Part shown: one piece after another, positions 7,267 to 16,453 of the stretch
How positions within the stretch are numbered: the stretch's first letter is position 1
Layout: the number at the start of each line of letters is the position of its first letter
DNA from: JBOGED01 sp050743625
Lineage (GTDB): Bacteria; Actinomycetota; Nitriliruptoria; Euzebyales; Egibacteraceae
Length of the DNA: 20,486 nt
Reading direction: 5' to 3'
NCBI GenBank assembly: GCA_050743625.1
Contig: JBOGED010000648.1
Location: 1 to 20,486, forward strand
The notes under the pieces: model-generated
Seen by the model: only the letters and a program-made list of their open reading frames with translations
The model's database searches: none
What the model was told of the DNA's origin: nothing
Translations under genes and position numbers: made by a program

Positions 7267-7521
7267 CTATGAACCCAACAGGCGGCCAACGCTGCCCGCG
7301 TACCGGACGGCGCCAACCTTTATTGCTTCGACGGCTTTATCGGTCTTGGCCAGGAGGTCTGGCACATGGTCGAGGTTGCCAGTGAGGGCAACGCCGTTTT
7401 GCAAGATGTCGTCCACGGTCTTACGGATGCGCGCGACCGGGGTAAGCACACCTTTCAGTAGCCATAAGACCACAGGAAATACCACGACGAGTAGGATGAG
7501 ATTGCCGATCCACCAAAGCAT
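7267..7521 (-). CDS. small single-span membrane protein (cox-associated), unknown function
   Basis: An 84-aa protein with ATG at 7521 and AAAGGAG about 9 bases upstream. The N-terminal span covers about 3-24 (NLILLVVVFPVVLWLL). An amphipathic region follows: PVARIRKTVDDILQNGVAL, then GNLDHVPDLLAKTDKAVEAIK. It is the first gene of the small membrane set and lies 25 bases downstream of coxG. The repeated anchor-plus-helix layout across five adjacent genes suggests paralogues or subunits of one complex. Confidence 0.8.
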   Translation of the reverse strand: MLWWIGNLILLVVVFPVVLWLLKGVLTPVARIRKTVDDILQNGVALTGNLDHVPDLLAKTDKAVEAIKVGAVRYAGSVGRLLGS

Positions 7522-7546
7522 TCCGAATCACTCCTTTCTGTCATAA

Positions 7547-8119
7547 TCACGCGGCTTTCGCGCCGAACAGCCGGCCGAAGAATCGTTTGAAGGCCATGAT
7601 CATCGCCTTGAACCCGATGCTGAAGCCTTGCGCCGGAGCCGCGGCCACCTGTGCTGACGCCTCGCCCCGGCTTTCCCTGTCGATGTTGGCCGCGATGCAG
7701 CTGGCGAAGTTCCCCATGAGCACCTTCGTGACGTCAGAGATCATGCCTCTGCCGAACTGGGCGGCCGCTCCCGAGACCTGGATGTCCTGGGAAACCTTGA
7801 CGAGCGTCCCCTCACCGGAGGGCGCAAGGGTCGAGGTCACCGACATGCTGGCCTGGCCCTTGCCCTTCTCTTCGGATCCCGACGCGTGTATCACGATCCG
7901 TCTCGCGGCTTCGTCGCGCTCCACGATCTTCGCCGTGCCCGAGAAGCGGAGGGACACTGGCCCCAGCTTGGTCGTGACGCGACCCTTAAACTCATTGTCG
8001 CTGACGACCTCGGTCAGCTCGGCGCCGGGCATACACGGCGCGATACGGGGGACATCGAGTAAGTGCTCCCACACCTTGTCGAGGGGTGCGGCGACCTCAA
8101 ACTCGTTCTCGATCAGCAT
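7547..8119 (-). CDS. coxG: CoxG, SRPBCC-fold CO dehydrogenase accessory protein
   Basis: A 190-aa CoxG-family protein. The SRPBCC/START-like domain (about 1-145) begins with the typical strand and helix (EFEVAAPLDKVWEHLLDVPRIAPCMPGAEL). A flexible alanine-rich linker (about 150-165) and a C-terminal hydrophobic, basic helix (FKAMIMAFKRFFGRLFG) follow and could act as a membrane anchor. The ribosome site is GGGAGGG. CoxG links CO dehydrogenase to the membrane, and in mycobacteria it has been reported to carry menaquinone to the enzyme (family knowledge). Its place between the maturation factor and the small membrane genes fits that role. Confidence 0.9.
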   Translation of the reverse strand: MLIENEFEVAAPLDKVWEHLLDVPRIAPCMPGAELTEVVSDNEFKGRVTTKLGPVSLRFSGTAKIVERDEAARRIVIHASGSEEKGKGQASMSVTSTLAPSGEGTLVKVSQDIQVSGAAAQFGRGMISDVTKVLMGNFASCIAANIDRESRGEASAQVAAAPAQGFSIGFKAMIMAFKRFFGRLFGAKAA

Positions 8120-8142
8120 CTATCCCTCCCAGAGTGGCCGGT

Positions 8143-9141
8143 TCAGGCAATTCGAGATGTGGTCTCCGTCCGTTGGTACGCTTCGGGATCCTTCTCAAAC
8201 GCCTTCCGGCATGCCGGGCAGCAGAAGTAATACGTGACACTGGCGTGCTCGAAGTGATGGCGTGCGGACGCGATGTCCACGGTCATGCCGCACACCGGGT
8301 CGATCGCCTCTCGTGCCTCAGCGGTCTCTCCCGGCACTGGGGCAGACAACCCTCCCGCGGCGCGGAGCCTTACCAGCTCGGCAAGGATGGCGACGGCGAT
8401 CTCGCGGTGCGTGATCTTCCCAAGGTCGAGACCGGCGGGTACCTGCACGCGGTCGAGCGCCTCTTTCGGGAGCCCTCGATCCTGCAGGTAGCCGAGCACC
8501 GCCGCGCCGCGCCGGCGAGACCCCACCAGACCGATGTAGGCGGGGTTGGCCGCCAATGCCCGCTCCACGGCATCCTCGTCGCGATGGCCTTGCGTGGCCA
8601 CGACGACGATCGAGCGCTCCGTTACCCCGGCCGCCTCGTAGTCGAGGCCGCTGACGACATGCTCGACGAGCGGGTAATCCTCGGTGGACCCACCGTCGGT
8701 GTCCATGAGCACGGCGCGCCACCCGATCGCCTGTGCCATAAGCACGAGGGCGTTCGCCATCGGCGAGCGCCCTACGACCACGAGGTGCGGGTTCGGCTCT
8801 ACCGGCTCGATATAGACCTCCAATGCCCCCTCGCTCTGGCACGAGATCGGCACGAAGGTCATCCCATCCCGAGCCGCCACCTCGAGGTCAGGAGTTCCCA
8901 GGAACAACAGCCGCGGCACGCCCTCCGCGAGCACGTGCCGCGCCTGGAGGACCACCACCGGCTCGGCGCAGGCGCCGCCGATCCAGCCGTACACCTTCCC
9001 CGATGCCGTGATGACGGCCCGGTAGCCCTGCTTACTGGAGGAGGGGCCTCGCCGCCACACGACCGTCGCGAGCGCGAACGCCTCTCCTCGCCGCGACAGC
9101 TCGCGAGCGTGTTCGAGGACGTCCCACCCATCTATGGTCAT
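8143..9141 (-). CDS. XdhC/CoxF-family maturation factor fused to a YHS domain
   Basis: A 332-aa protein. The N-terminal XdhC domain (about 8-75) contains GGACAEPVV. A CxSEGALEVYIEP segment (about 110-123) follows. A Rossmann-like XdhC C-terminal domain (about 126-262) contains VVVGRSPMANAL and YIGLVGSRRR. XdhC/CoxF proteins help insert or sulfurate the molybdenum cofactor of CO and xanthine dehydrogenases. Residues 289-331 form a YHS domain (DPVCGM, then YYFCCPACRKAFEKDPEAY), a metal-related module seen on heavy-metal proteins. It lies 26 bases after coxL and 23 bases before coxG. The YHS fusion is the odd feature. I give no symbol because CoxF and CoxI are not separable here. Confidence 0.88.
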   Translation of the reverse strand: MTIDGWDVLEHARELSRRGEAFALATVVWRRGPSSSKQGYRAVITASGKVYGWIGGACAEPVVVLQARHVLAEGVPRLLFLGTPDLEVAARDGMTFVPISCQSEGALEVYIEPVEPNPHLVVVGRSPMANALVLMAQAIGWRAVLMDTDGGSTEDYPLVEHVVSGLDYEAAGVTERSIVVVATQGHRDEDAVERALAANPAYIGLVGSRRRGAAVLGYLQDRGLPKEALDRVQVPAGLDLGKITHREIAVAILAELVRLRAAGGLSAPVPGETAEAREAIDPVCGMTVDIASARHHFEHASVTYYFCCPACRKAFEKDPEAYQRTETTSRIA

Positions 9142-9167
9142 CGACGGCTCACTAAAGTCCTTCGGGA

Positions 9168-11546
<2,379 letters not shown>

Positions 11547-11582
11547 GCCATATCTCCCGTTGTCGTTGAGCTATTGCCCTCG

Positions 11583-12068
11583 TCACACGGCCGCTGCCGG
11601 CCGCATCTTCTCGGCGGCCCACAACACTGCCTTCACAATGTTCTGATAGCCGGTACAGCGACAGAGATTGCCGGACAATGCCCAGCGGATGTCCTCTTCC
11701 GTCGGATTGGGATTCTCCGCGAGCAGTGCCTTGGCGGTCAGCATCATTCCAGAGGTGCAGAAGCCGCATTGCAGACCGTGCTCCTCCTTGAACCCTTCTT
11801 GCATCGGGTCGAGCTCGCTCGCCATGCCGAGGCCCTCGACGGTGGTGACCTCGTGCCCGTCCGCCTGGACGGCGAGCATCGTGCACGACTTCACCGGCCT
11901 GCCGTCGTAGAGCACGGTGCACGCGCCGCAGTTCGTCGTGTCGCAGCCGATGTGCGTGCCGGTCAGCCTCAGCCCCTCGCGGAGGAGATGGGCCAAGAGC
12001 AGGCGAGGCTCGACATCGACGGTGGTCGGCTCCCCGTTGACCGTGACCGTGATCCGGCGTTCTTCCAC
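11583..12068 (-). CDS. coxS: aerobic CO dehydrogenase small (2Fe-2S) subunit
   Basis: A 161-aa iron-sulfur subunit with a GTG start at 12068 and AGGAG upstream. All eight cluster cysteines are visible: C42, C47, C50 and C62 (plant-type ferredoxin cluster, in GCDTTNCGAC and SCTML) and C101, C104, C136 and C138 (second cluster, in LQCGFC and NLCRC). It carries electrons from the molybdenum site in CoxL to FAD in CoxM. The gene order M-S-L is that of form I cox operons. Spacings of 43 and 36 bases to its neighbours are consistent with one transcript. Confidence 0.95.
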   Translation of the reverse strand: MEERRITVTVNGEPTTVDVEPRLLLAHLLREGLRLTGTHIGCDTTNCGACTVLYDGRPVKSCTMLAVQADGHEVTTVEGLGMASELDPMQEGFKEEHGLQCGFCTSGMMLTAKALLAENPNPTEEDIRWALSGNLCRCTGYQNIVKAVLWAAEKMRPAAAV

Positions 12069-12111
12069 TAGGGTCTCCTGACGTCGCGATGAGTGATTCG
12101 TTGTCGTTGCG

Positions 12112-12978
12112 TCATGCGGCTTGGACCTCGCTGTTGCCTAACGCGCGCATCACGAAAGTGTGGACAACGTTGCGCTTGTACTCCGCGCTACCCCGATGGT
12201 CGCTCCTCGGTTGTGCCGCTTCGGCCGCCAAGTTGGCTGCTTCCTCGATCACGCTAGAGTCCAAGGTCTTGCCGACGAGCGCCTCCTCCGCTGCGGTGGC
12301 TTGGATGTTGAAAGGCCCAACACCCGTGAGGGCGATGCCGGCGCGGGTCACGCTCCCGCCATTCGACTCGAGCGCTACCGCGACGCCGACGGTGGCGAAG
12401 TCCCCAACCCGCCGCTCGAGCTTGAAATAGGTCCCCGACACGGTTCCCTGCGGTGCCGGCACGCGGGCTTCGATCGCGATCTCCCCTGGCCGCAGGGCGC
12501 TTTGGAACGGCCCAGTGATGAACTGCGATGCCGGGATGGTGCGCCTGTTATTGACGGCGACGGCGACGATCTCCGCGCCGAGCGCCATCATCACGGACGC
12601 CCAGTCACCTTGCGGATCGGCGTGGCACAGGGACCCCACGAGGGTTCCACGGTTGCGAACGATCGGGTCGGCGATGAGCGGAGCCGCCGCTGCCATCGTC
12701 GGCTGCCGGCTTCGCAAAAGCTCAGAGCGCTCGAGATCGCTGTGCCGGCACAACGCGCCTATGCGCAGCGTCCCGTCCGGCTCCGCCTGGTGGTAACCAA
12801 GGCCCGGGATGTTGTTGATATCGACGAGGAGCTCTGGCGTAGCGAAACGCAACTTGACCAGCGGGATGAGGCTCTGGCCACCGGCCAGCACCTTCGCCTC
12901 GTCACCGTAGGTTCCCATGAGGTCGAGCGCTTCATCGAGGGAACGCGGGGCCTCGTAGCGGAAACGAGACGGGTACAT
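12112..12978 (-). CDS. coxM: aerobic CO dehydrogenase medium (FAD-binding) subunit
   Basis: A 288-aa FAD-binding subunit with ATG at 12978 and a strong AGGAGG site 5 bases upstream. The first FAD motif AGGQSLIPLVKLR is at 32-44. The second glycine-rich loop GTLVGSLCHADPQGD is at 111-125. It starts with the family-typical MYPSRFRYEAPRSLDEAL. In the (CoxMSL)2 enzyme it receives electrons from the iron-sulfur subunit and passes them to the respiratory chain. It opens the structural gene set, with a small unknown protein just upstream. Confidence 0.95.
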   Translation of the reverse strand: MYPSRFRYEAPRSLDEALDLMGTYGDEAKVLAGGQSLIPLVKLRFATPELLVDINNIPGLGYHQAEPDGTLRIGALCRHSDLERSELLRSRQPTMAAAAPLIADPIVRNRGTLVGSLCHADPQGDWASVMMALGAEIVAVAVNNRRTIPASQFITGPFQSALRPGEIAIEARVPAPQGTVSGTYFKLERRVGDFATVGVAVALESNGGSVTRAGIALTGVGPFNIQATAAEEALVGKTLDSSVIEEAANLAAEAAQPRSDHRGSAEYKRNVVHTFVMRALGNSEVQAA

Positions 12979-13041
12979 CCATTCCTCCTGTCGTCAAGAC
13001 CTTTCGCGGAACTCCTGCTCACCTGTTCAGCGGCATTCCGG

Positions 13042-13395
13042 TTATTTCCGTGAGCCGCGGAAGTGCTTTAGGACCTTAGGTTTGGCTGCGGATTCGGCGT
13101 TGGGTTCGGGCGCGGGCGCGGGTTCAGGCGCGGGCGTGGCCGTGGCCGTGGCCGTGGCCACCGGCATGGGTGCAGGCTCGGCAACCGCCACGGGAAGCGA
13201 TTCCTCCTCAGGGTCCGGGCGTGGTTGCTGGTGGGGTGGCCAGGGTCCCACCACAGGTTGCGCGGCGATCTTGAGCCAGTCGATGATCTCGGGCCAGGCC
13301 CAGACGGTTGGGCTCTTCCCGGTCTTGGGAGCGTGCTCGATTAACTCGTACAAGCGGGGGTTGCCCTGACTGTGCCCGGTGGATTCGATCCCCAT
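13042..13395 (-). CDS. small protein with low-complexity tail, unknown function
   Basis: A 117-aa reading frame immediately upstream of coxM. ATG at 13395 is preferred (GAGAGGG about 9 bases upstream) over a GTG at 13446 with no ribosome site. The N-terminal half looks like a folded segment (NPRLYELIEHAPKTGKS, then AWPEIIDWLKIAAQPVV). It is followed by a proline-rich region and an alanine/threonine/proline/glutamate tract encoded partly by GTGGCC hexamer repeats, then a basic end (KPKVLKHFRGSRK). I recognise no family. Its place at the head of the cox run suggests an accessory or regulatory role, but this is inference. Confidence 0.5.
   Translation of the reverse strand: MGIESTGHSQGNPRLYELIEHAPKTGKSPTVWAWPEIIDWLKIAAQPVVGPWPPHQQPRPDPEEESLPVAVAEPAPMPVATATATATPAPEPAPAPEPNAESAAKPKVLKHFRGSRK
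13136..13159 (+). repeat. GTGGCC hexanucleotide repeat, four copies
   Basis: Four perfect tandem copies of GTGGCC, which encode the alternating Ala-Thr tract of the small protein on the minus strand. Copy number changes would stay in frame. Confidence 0.8.
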
Positions 13396-13462
13396 CCGCT
13401 GTTCCCTCTCGCTCGGCGGAAAACGCCCCAGCACAACTGAGCGCACTCGACGGTGTGGACAT

Positions 13463-13491
13463 GCTCACACAAGATGCGGCGGGTGTGTCAA
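13463..13491 (-). promoter_or_regulatory. possible promoter of the cox run (weak)
   Basis: On the minus strand TTGACA (13491-13486) is a full -35 match in a GC-rich gap between the CDF gene and the small protein upstream of coxM. At 17 bases spacing the -10 position reads GTGAGC, a poor match. The -35 is flanked by a GCGGGTG/CACCCGC inverted repeat (13479-13485 and 13510-13516). Position is sensible, sequence support is weak. Confidence 0.25.
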
Positions 13492-13588
13492 GAGACTCTT
13501 TTTACCGGGCACCCGCTATCGCCAGAACTTGGTGGCAATGAAGGCGGCAATGAAGCGGAAACCCAGACCTCACAAGACGGTGCACGCG

Positions 13589-14533
13589 TCACCACGTCAT
13601 GCTTTCGCAGCCCTGGTGAGTGTCGGGCTCTACCTGCAAGGTGGCGTGGTCGATGTGATAGCGGTCTGACAGGAGATGTCGGGCTTGGTCGAGGACCCGG
13701 TGAGGATCGGCACCGGTGCAGGTCATGAGGTGAACGGAGGCGACCTCCATCGCCGAGGTGAGCGTCCACACGTGCAGATCGTGGACGTCGACCACATCGT
13801 CGATGGCGGCGAGCTCGCCGCGAAGCGCATCCAAGTCAATCTCCGGCGGGGCGGCTTGGAGCAGGATCCGCAGCGCGTGGCGGCCCAGCCGCCACGTCCT
13901 GGGAAGGATGAACAGTCCAATTCCCACGGCGACCATCGGGTCGATGTAGGGCCAGCCGGTGGTCGCCAGCACGACCGCGGCGACTACCACGCCGATCGAT
14001 CCGAACATGTCGGCCAGCACCTCGAGGTAGGCACCCTCGACGTTCAAGCTTTCCTTCGAGCCCTCCCGGAGCAGCAGGAAAGCGGCAACGTTAACGGCTA
14101 GGCCCGCGACGGCGACCAGAAGCAAGGGAACACCGAGCACCTCAGGGGGGTCTTGCAGCCGCCGGACGGCCTCCCACAGCACGAAGAGCGCGACCCCGAA
14201 TAGCAGCACCGCGTTCGCCAGCGCCGCGAGGATCTCCAGCCGGTACACCCCGAAGCTTCGCTGCACGCTGGGCCGCTGGGCTCTCGCCGCCTGGATGGCC
14301 GCTAGCGCCATTCCCAAGCCGATCACGTCCGTGAGCATGTGCCCCGCGTCGGACAGCAGCGCCAGCGAGCGGGTGTACAGCCCCGCGGCCACCTCAACGA
14401 CGAAGAAGGCGAGGATCAGCCCGAAGGCCCAAGCGAGCCGCGATCGGTGTCTCCCCCCCGCGCTGAGGGCCGCAGCCAGCGCCGGGCCGTGGGAGTGCCC
14501 GTGATCTCCGTGACCGGCTCCGTGGCCGGTCAC
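13589..14533 (-). CDS. cation diffusion facilitator (CzcD-type zinc exporter)
   Basis: A 314-aa CDF transporter. The N-terminus is histidine-rich (GHGAGHGDHGHSHG), and about six membrane spans lie between 33 and 212. The cytoplasmic C-terminal domain (about 225-305) contains VHDLHVWTLTS and HIDHATLQVE. Transport-site residues in TM2 are H65 and D69 (LSDAGHMLTD). In TM5 the position usually held by histidine is glutamate (E171-x-x-x-D175, in YLEVLAD). The GTG start overlaps the ArsR stop by 4 bases (GTGA), so translation is coupled to the repressor, which points to zinc or a related divalent metal as substrate. It acts in the cytoplasmic membrane as a proton-coupled exporter (family knowledge). 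Confidence 0.9.
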   Translation of the reverse strand: MTGHGAGHGDHGHSHGPALAAALSAGGRHRSRLAWAFGLILAFFVVEVAAGLYTRSLALLSDAGHMLTDVIGLGMALAAIQAARAQRPSVQRSFGVYRLEILAALANAVLLFGVALFVLWEAVRRLQDPPEVLGVPLLLVAVAGLAVNVAAFLLLREGSKESLNVEGAYLEVLADMFGSIGVVVAAVVLATTGWPYIDPMVAVGIGLFILPRTWRLGRHALRILLQAAPPEIDLDALRGELAAIDDVVDVHDLHVWTLTSAMEVASVHLMTCTGADPHRVLDQARHLLSDRYHIDHATLQVEPDTHQGCESMTW

Positions 14534-14919
14534 GTGGGCGTATCGTGACGTAGGTGCTCGCGGGAGAGGTCCAGCAGCATCCGCACGTGGGCGTCGTCCA
14601 GCTGGTAATACATCATCCGGCCGTCCCGGCGGCTGCGGACCACCCCCGCCGTGCGGAGTAACCGCAGCGCATGGGACACCGCCGGCTCGGAGACGTCAAC
14701 CGTGGCGGCGAGGTCGCAGACGCACAGCTCGCCGGCTTCGACGAGCGCGTACAGGAGCCGAGCGCGAGTCGGGTCGCCGAGCAGGCGGAACATGCCCGCC
14801 AGCCGCTCGGCCTCCTCCGCCGAGACGAGCCGCTCCCGGGTGGCGGCGACCCGCGCGGGGTCCACCGACCGGACCGTGCAGCCATCGATCCGCACGACGC
14901 CTTGCTCGGTCCTGTCCAC
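14530..14919 (-). CDS. ArsR/SmtB-family metal-sensing repressor
   Basis: A 129-aa winged-helix repressor with a GTG start at 14919 and GGAGGG 5 bases upstream. The DNA-recognition helix is SEPAVSHALRLLRTAGVV (about 77-94). Two sensing sites are visible. The alpha-5 zinc pattern D109-x-H111-x10-H122-x2-H125 has the spacing of CzrA/SmtB. The ELCVCD motif with C66 and C68 resembles the alpha-3 site of cadmium/lead sensors. It overlaps the CDF exporter start, and an SmtB-type operator lies just upstream at 14931-14950. Together these support a zinc-responsive, autoregulated efflux unit. Which metals are actually sensed is inference. Confidence 0.9.
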   Translation of the reverse strand: MDRTEQGVVRIDGCTVRSVDPARVAATRERLVSAEEAERLAGMFRLLGDPTRARLLYALVEAGELCVCDLAATVDVSEPAVSHALRLLRTAGVVRSRRDGRMMYYQLDDAHVRMLLDLSREHLRHDTPT

Positions 14920-14930
14920 AGAGTCCCTCC

Positions 14931-14950
14931 ATCTGAATATTTGCTCAGAT
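14931..14950 (-). promoter_or_regulatory. SmtB/CzrA-type ArsR operator
   Basis: Minus-strand ATCTGAGCAAATATTCAGAT: ATCTGA and TCAGAT are inverted with an 8-base spacer. This closely resembles SmtB/CzrA-type operators (core TGAnCAnnTATTCA). It ends directly against the arsR ribosome site, so bound repressor would block transcription of arsR and the CDF gene. Confidence 0.75.
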
Positions 14951-15052
14951 GTTAACCGGAGGATGCGCCTAGTGGCCAGGGTTTCTCACGCATGGAGGCC
15001 GTTGCGAAATCCGTGCGGGTCACCGGTCGGAGTGCGACGCCTCAACAGCAAC

Positions 15053-15074
15053 TTTCCTTCGGATGCGCAGGAAA
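15053..15074. repeat. imperfect palindrome, copy 1
   Basis: TTTCCT and AGGAAA arms with a 10-base middle (TCGGATGCGC). It shares 19 of 22 bases with the centre of copy 2 at 15115-15136. Confidence 0.6.
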
Positions 15075-15109
15075 ATGGCGCCCCAAGCTCGCCAGCCAGC
15101 GTCTGGCCC

Positions 15110-15141
15110 GCAGTTTTCCTTCGTATGCGGAGGAAAACTGC
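15110..15141. repeat. perfect 11-bp palindrome, copy 2
   Basis: Perfect arms GCAGTTTTCCT (15110-15120) and AGGAAAACTGC (15131-15141) around TCGTATGCGG. It lies about 120 bases past the ZIP stop in the minus-strand direction. It could be part of a terminator, a dispersed palindromic repeat or a regulator site; no T-tract is present. Confidence 0.65.
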
Positions 15142-15259
15142 AGTTGACCACGCCGGGGCGCCTCGGGCGCGTGCGGCCGTGCGCCAGTCCCGAGCGCGCC
15201 GCACGTCGATTCTGCAACACCCTGCATACGTGAGGAACCCTGGCCGTAAGGGGTGCGTC

Positions 15260-16453
15260 CTACGCGGCGAGCAGGCCGGTGGCGTACATGAACAGCAGGC
15301 CACCCAGGAAGCCCAGCAGACCGAAGCTCGAGCGGAGCGCGGTGTCCCGGCCGGCGCTGCGCCCCACAGCCCAGATGACCTGCGCGATGGTGCCGGCCGC
15401 GATCCCGAACGCGATGGCCGACCAGGCGGGGGACAGGGTGAAGCCGCCGGCCAGCGCGCCGGCGATGGTGGGTGCACCGGCGAGTGCTCCGAGAGCCGCG
15501 AAATGCCACCGGGCCGGCCGATCGGCTTCAGAGCGGATCGGCGCGACGATGGCGAGGCCCTCGGTGGTGTTGTGAATCGCGAAGCCGAGGACCAGGAACG
15601 TGCCAAGCGCCACCTCACCGGCGGCGAGGGCGGCACCGACGGCCAGCCCCTCGCCGAGGTTGTGCAAGCCGATGCCAGCGGCGATGAAGTACGCCAGCGC
15701 CAACCCCGTGAGGGCCCGAGGCTGGCCACCCGCCGATCCTGCGCCAGCTTCCCTTCCCAACCTGTCTCCCAGCGCCACCAACGCCATGGCGGCAGCGAGC
15801 GCGCTGATCGCGAACAGCAGCAACCCGTCGAGCACGGCGGCGGTTTGGGCGGCGAATTCCAGGCCCTCGGCGACGGTGTCGACGAGCAGGAAAGCCAGCA
15901 GCCCGAGCGTGAACGCGAGGAAGAATCCGAGCCAGCGGTCGGACGCGCGGCGTAGCGCGGGCAGCCAGCACAGACCGATGGCTACGGGGATGACCCCGAT
16001 GTACAAGCCCAGCAGCGCATAGATGCCGATCGTTCGGGCATCGGTCTGGGGGGTTAAGGCGGCGGCCTCGATGTCATGGGTGATGGTCACCCCCGTGGAG
16101 GTGAGCAGTGTGATCGCCAAAGGTTGACCATCGTCCCAGGGATAGGGGATGACCACGGTCGCCGTGGCGAGCCGGCCGAGCGTGGGGTTGTCGATGGTGT
16201 GGTCCCAGTAGGCGTCGTTGACGAGAACCTGGGCGATATTGACTTCGTCCGGACCGTCGTTGCGGACGCTCAGCTCGATCCGGTTCGGGGTAAGCACCGT
16301 CTGTTCGAAGGCGATGGCCTCGACCGGTGGCACTTCCCGGAGTGAGGCGATCGGGTTGAACGCGAGGAACAGGCCGACCAGCGCGACGATGACGGCGACA
16401 GGGAGCAGGGCGACCAGCCCGGCCCGCTGTCGTGTCTTCGGTGCCATTGCCAT
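15260..16453 (-). CDS. ZIP-family metal transporter with an extra N-terminal extracytoplasmic domain
   Basis: A 397-aa protein. A first span (about 12-32) leads to a domain of about 100 residues (about 40-138), strand-rich with a conserved-looking RIELSVRNDGPDEVNI core, predicted outside the membrane. The ZIP transporter core (about 141-397) has about eight spans. Its signature metal sites are HNLGEG (264-269) and HNTTEG (294-299). The family imports divalent cations such as zinc, iron or manganese. The start ATG overlaps the stop of the multicopper oxidase (TAATG), so the two are translationally coupled. The upstream DtxR/MntR-type gene suggests manganese or iron, but the metal is not determined here. 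The N-terminal domain is unusual for ZIP proteins. Confidence 0.87.
   Translation of the reverse strand: MAMAPKTRQRAGLVALLPVAVIVALVGLFLAFNPIASLREVPPVEAIAFEQTVLTPNRIELSVRNDGPDEVNIAQVLVNDAYWDHTIDNPTLGRLATATVVIPYPWDDGQPLAITLLTSTGVTITHDIEAAALTPQTDARTIGIYALLGLYIGVIPVAIGLCWLPALRRASDRWLGFFLAFTLGLLAFLLVDTVAEGLEFAAQTAAVLDGLLLFAISALAAAMALVALGDRLGREAGAGSAGGQPRALTGLALAYFIAAGIGLHNLGEGLAVGAALAAGEVALGTFLVLGFAIHNTTEGLAIVAPIRSEADRPARWHFAALGALAGAPTIAGALAGGFTLSPAWSAIAFGIAAGTIAQVIWAVGRSAGRDTALRSSFGLLGFLGGLLFMYATGLLAA

Larger units (their letters stand above)
14920..15259. other. 340-base intergenic region between the ZIP and ArsR genes
   Basis: No convincing gene is seen. The right part holds two related palindromes (15053-15074 and 15110-15141), and the left end holds the ArsR operator and ribosome site. 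The ZIP transcript should end here and the arsR transcript should start here. Confidence 0.6.

Noticed and set aside
13513..13529. Possible sigma-54 promoter (GG...GC) in front of the cox run
   Set aside because: The GG to GC spacing is 11 instead of 10 and the flanking bases do not match.
13534..13554. Two direct copies of GGCAATGAA with 12-base period, considered as iteron-like sites
   Set aside because: Only two short copies; chance occurrence is likely.
14651..15955. 434-codon plus-strand open frame across the ArsR and ZIP genes
   Set aside because: Low-complexity, no domain, and it runs through the operator and palindromes.
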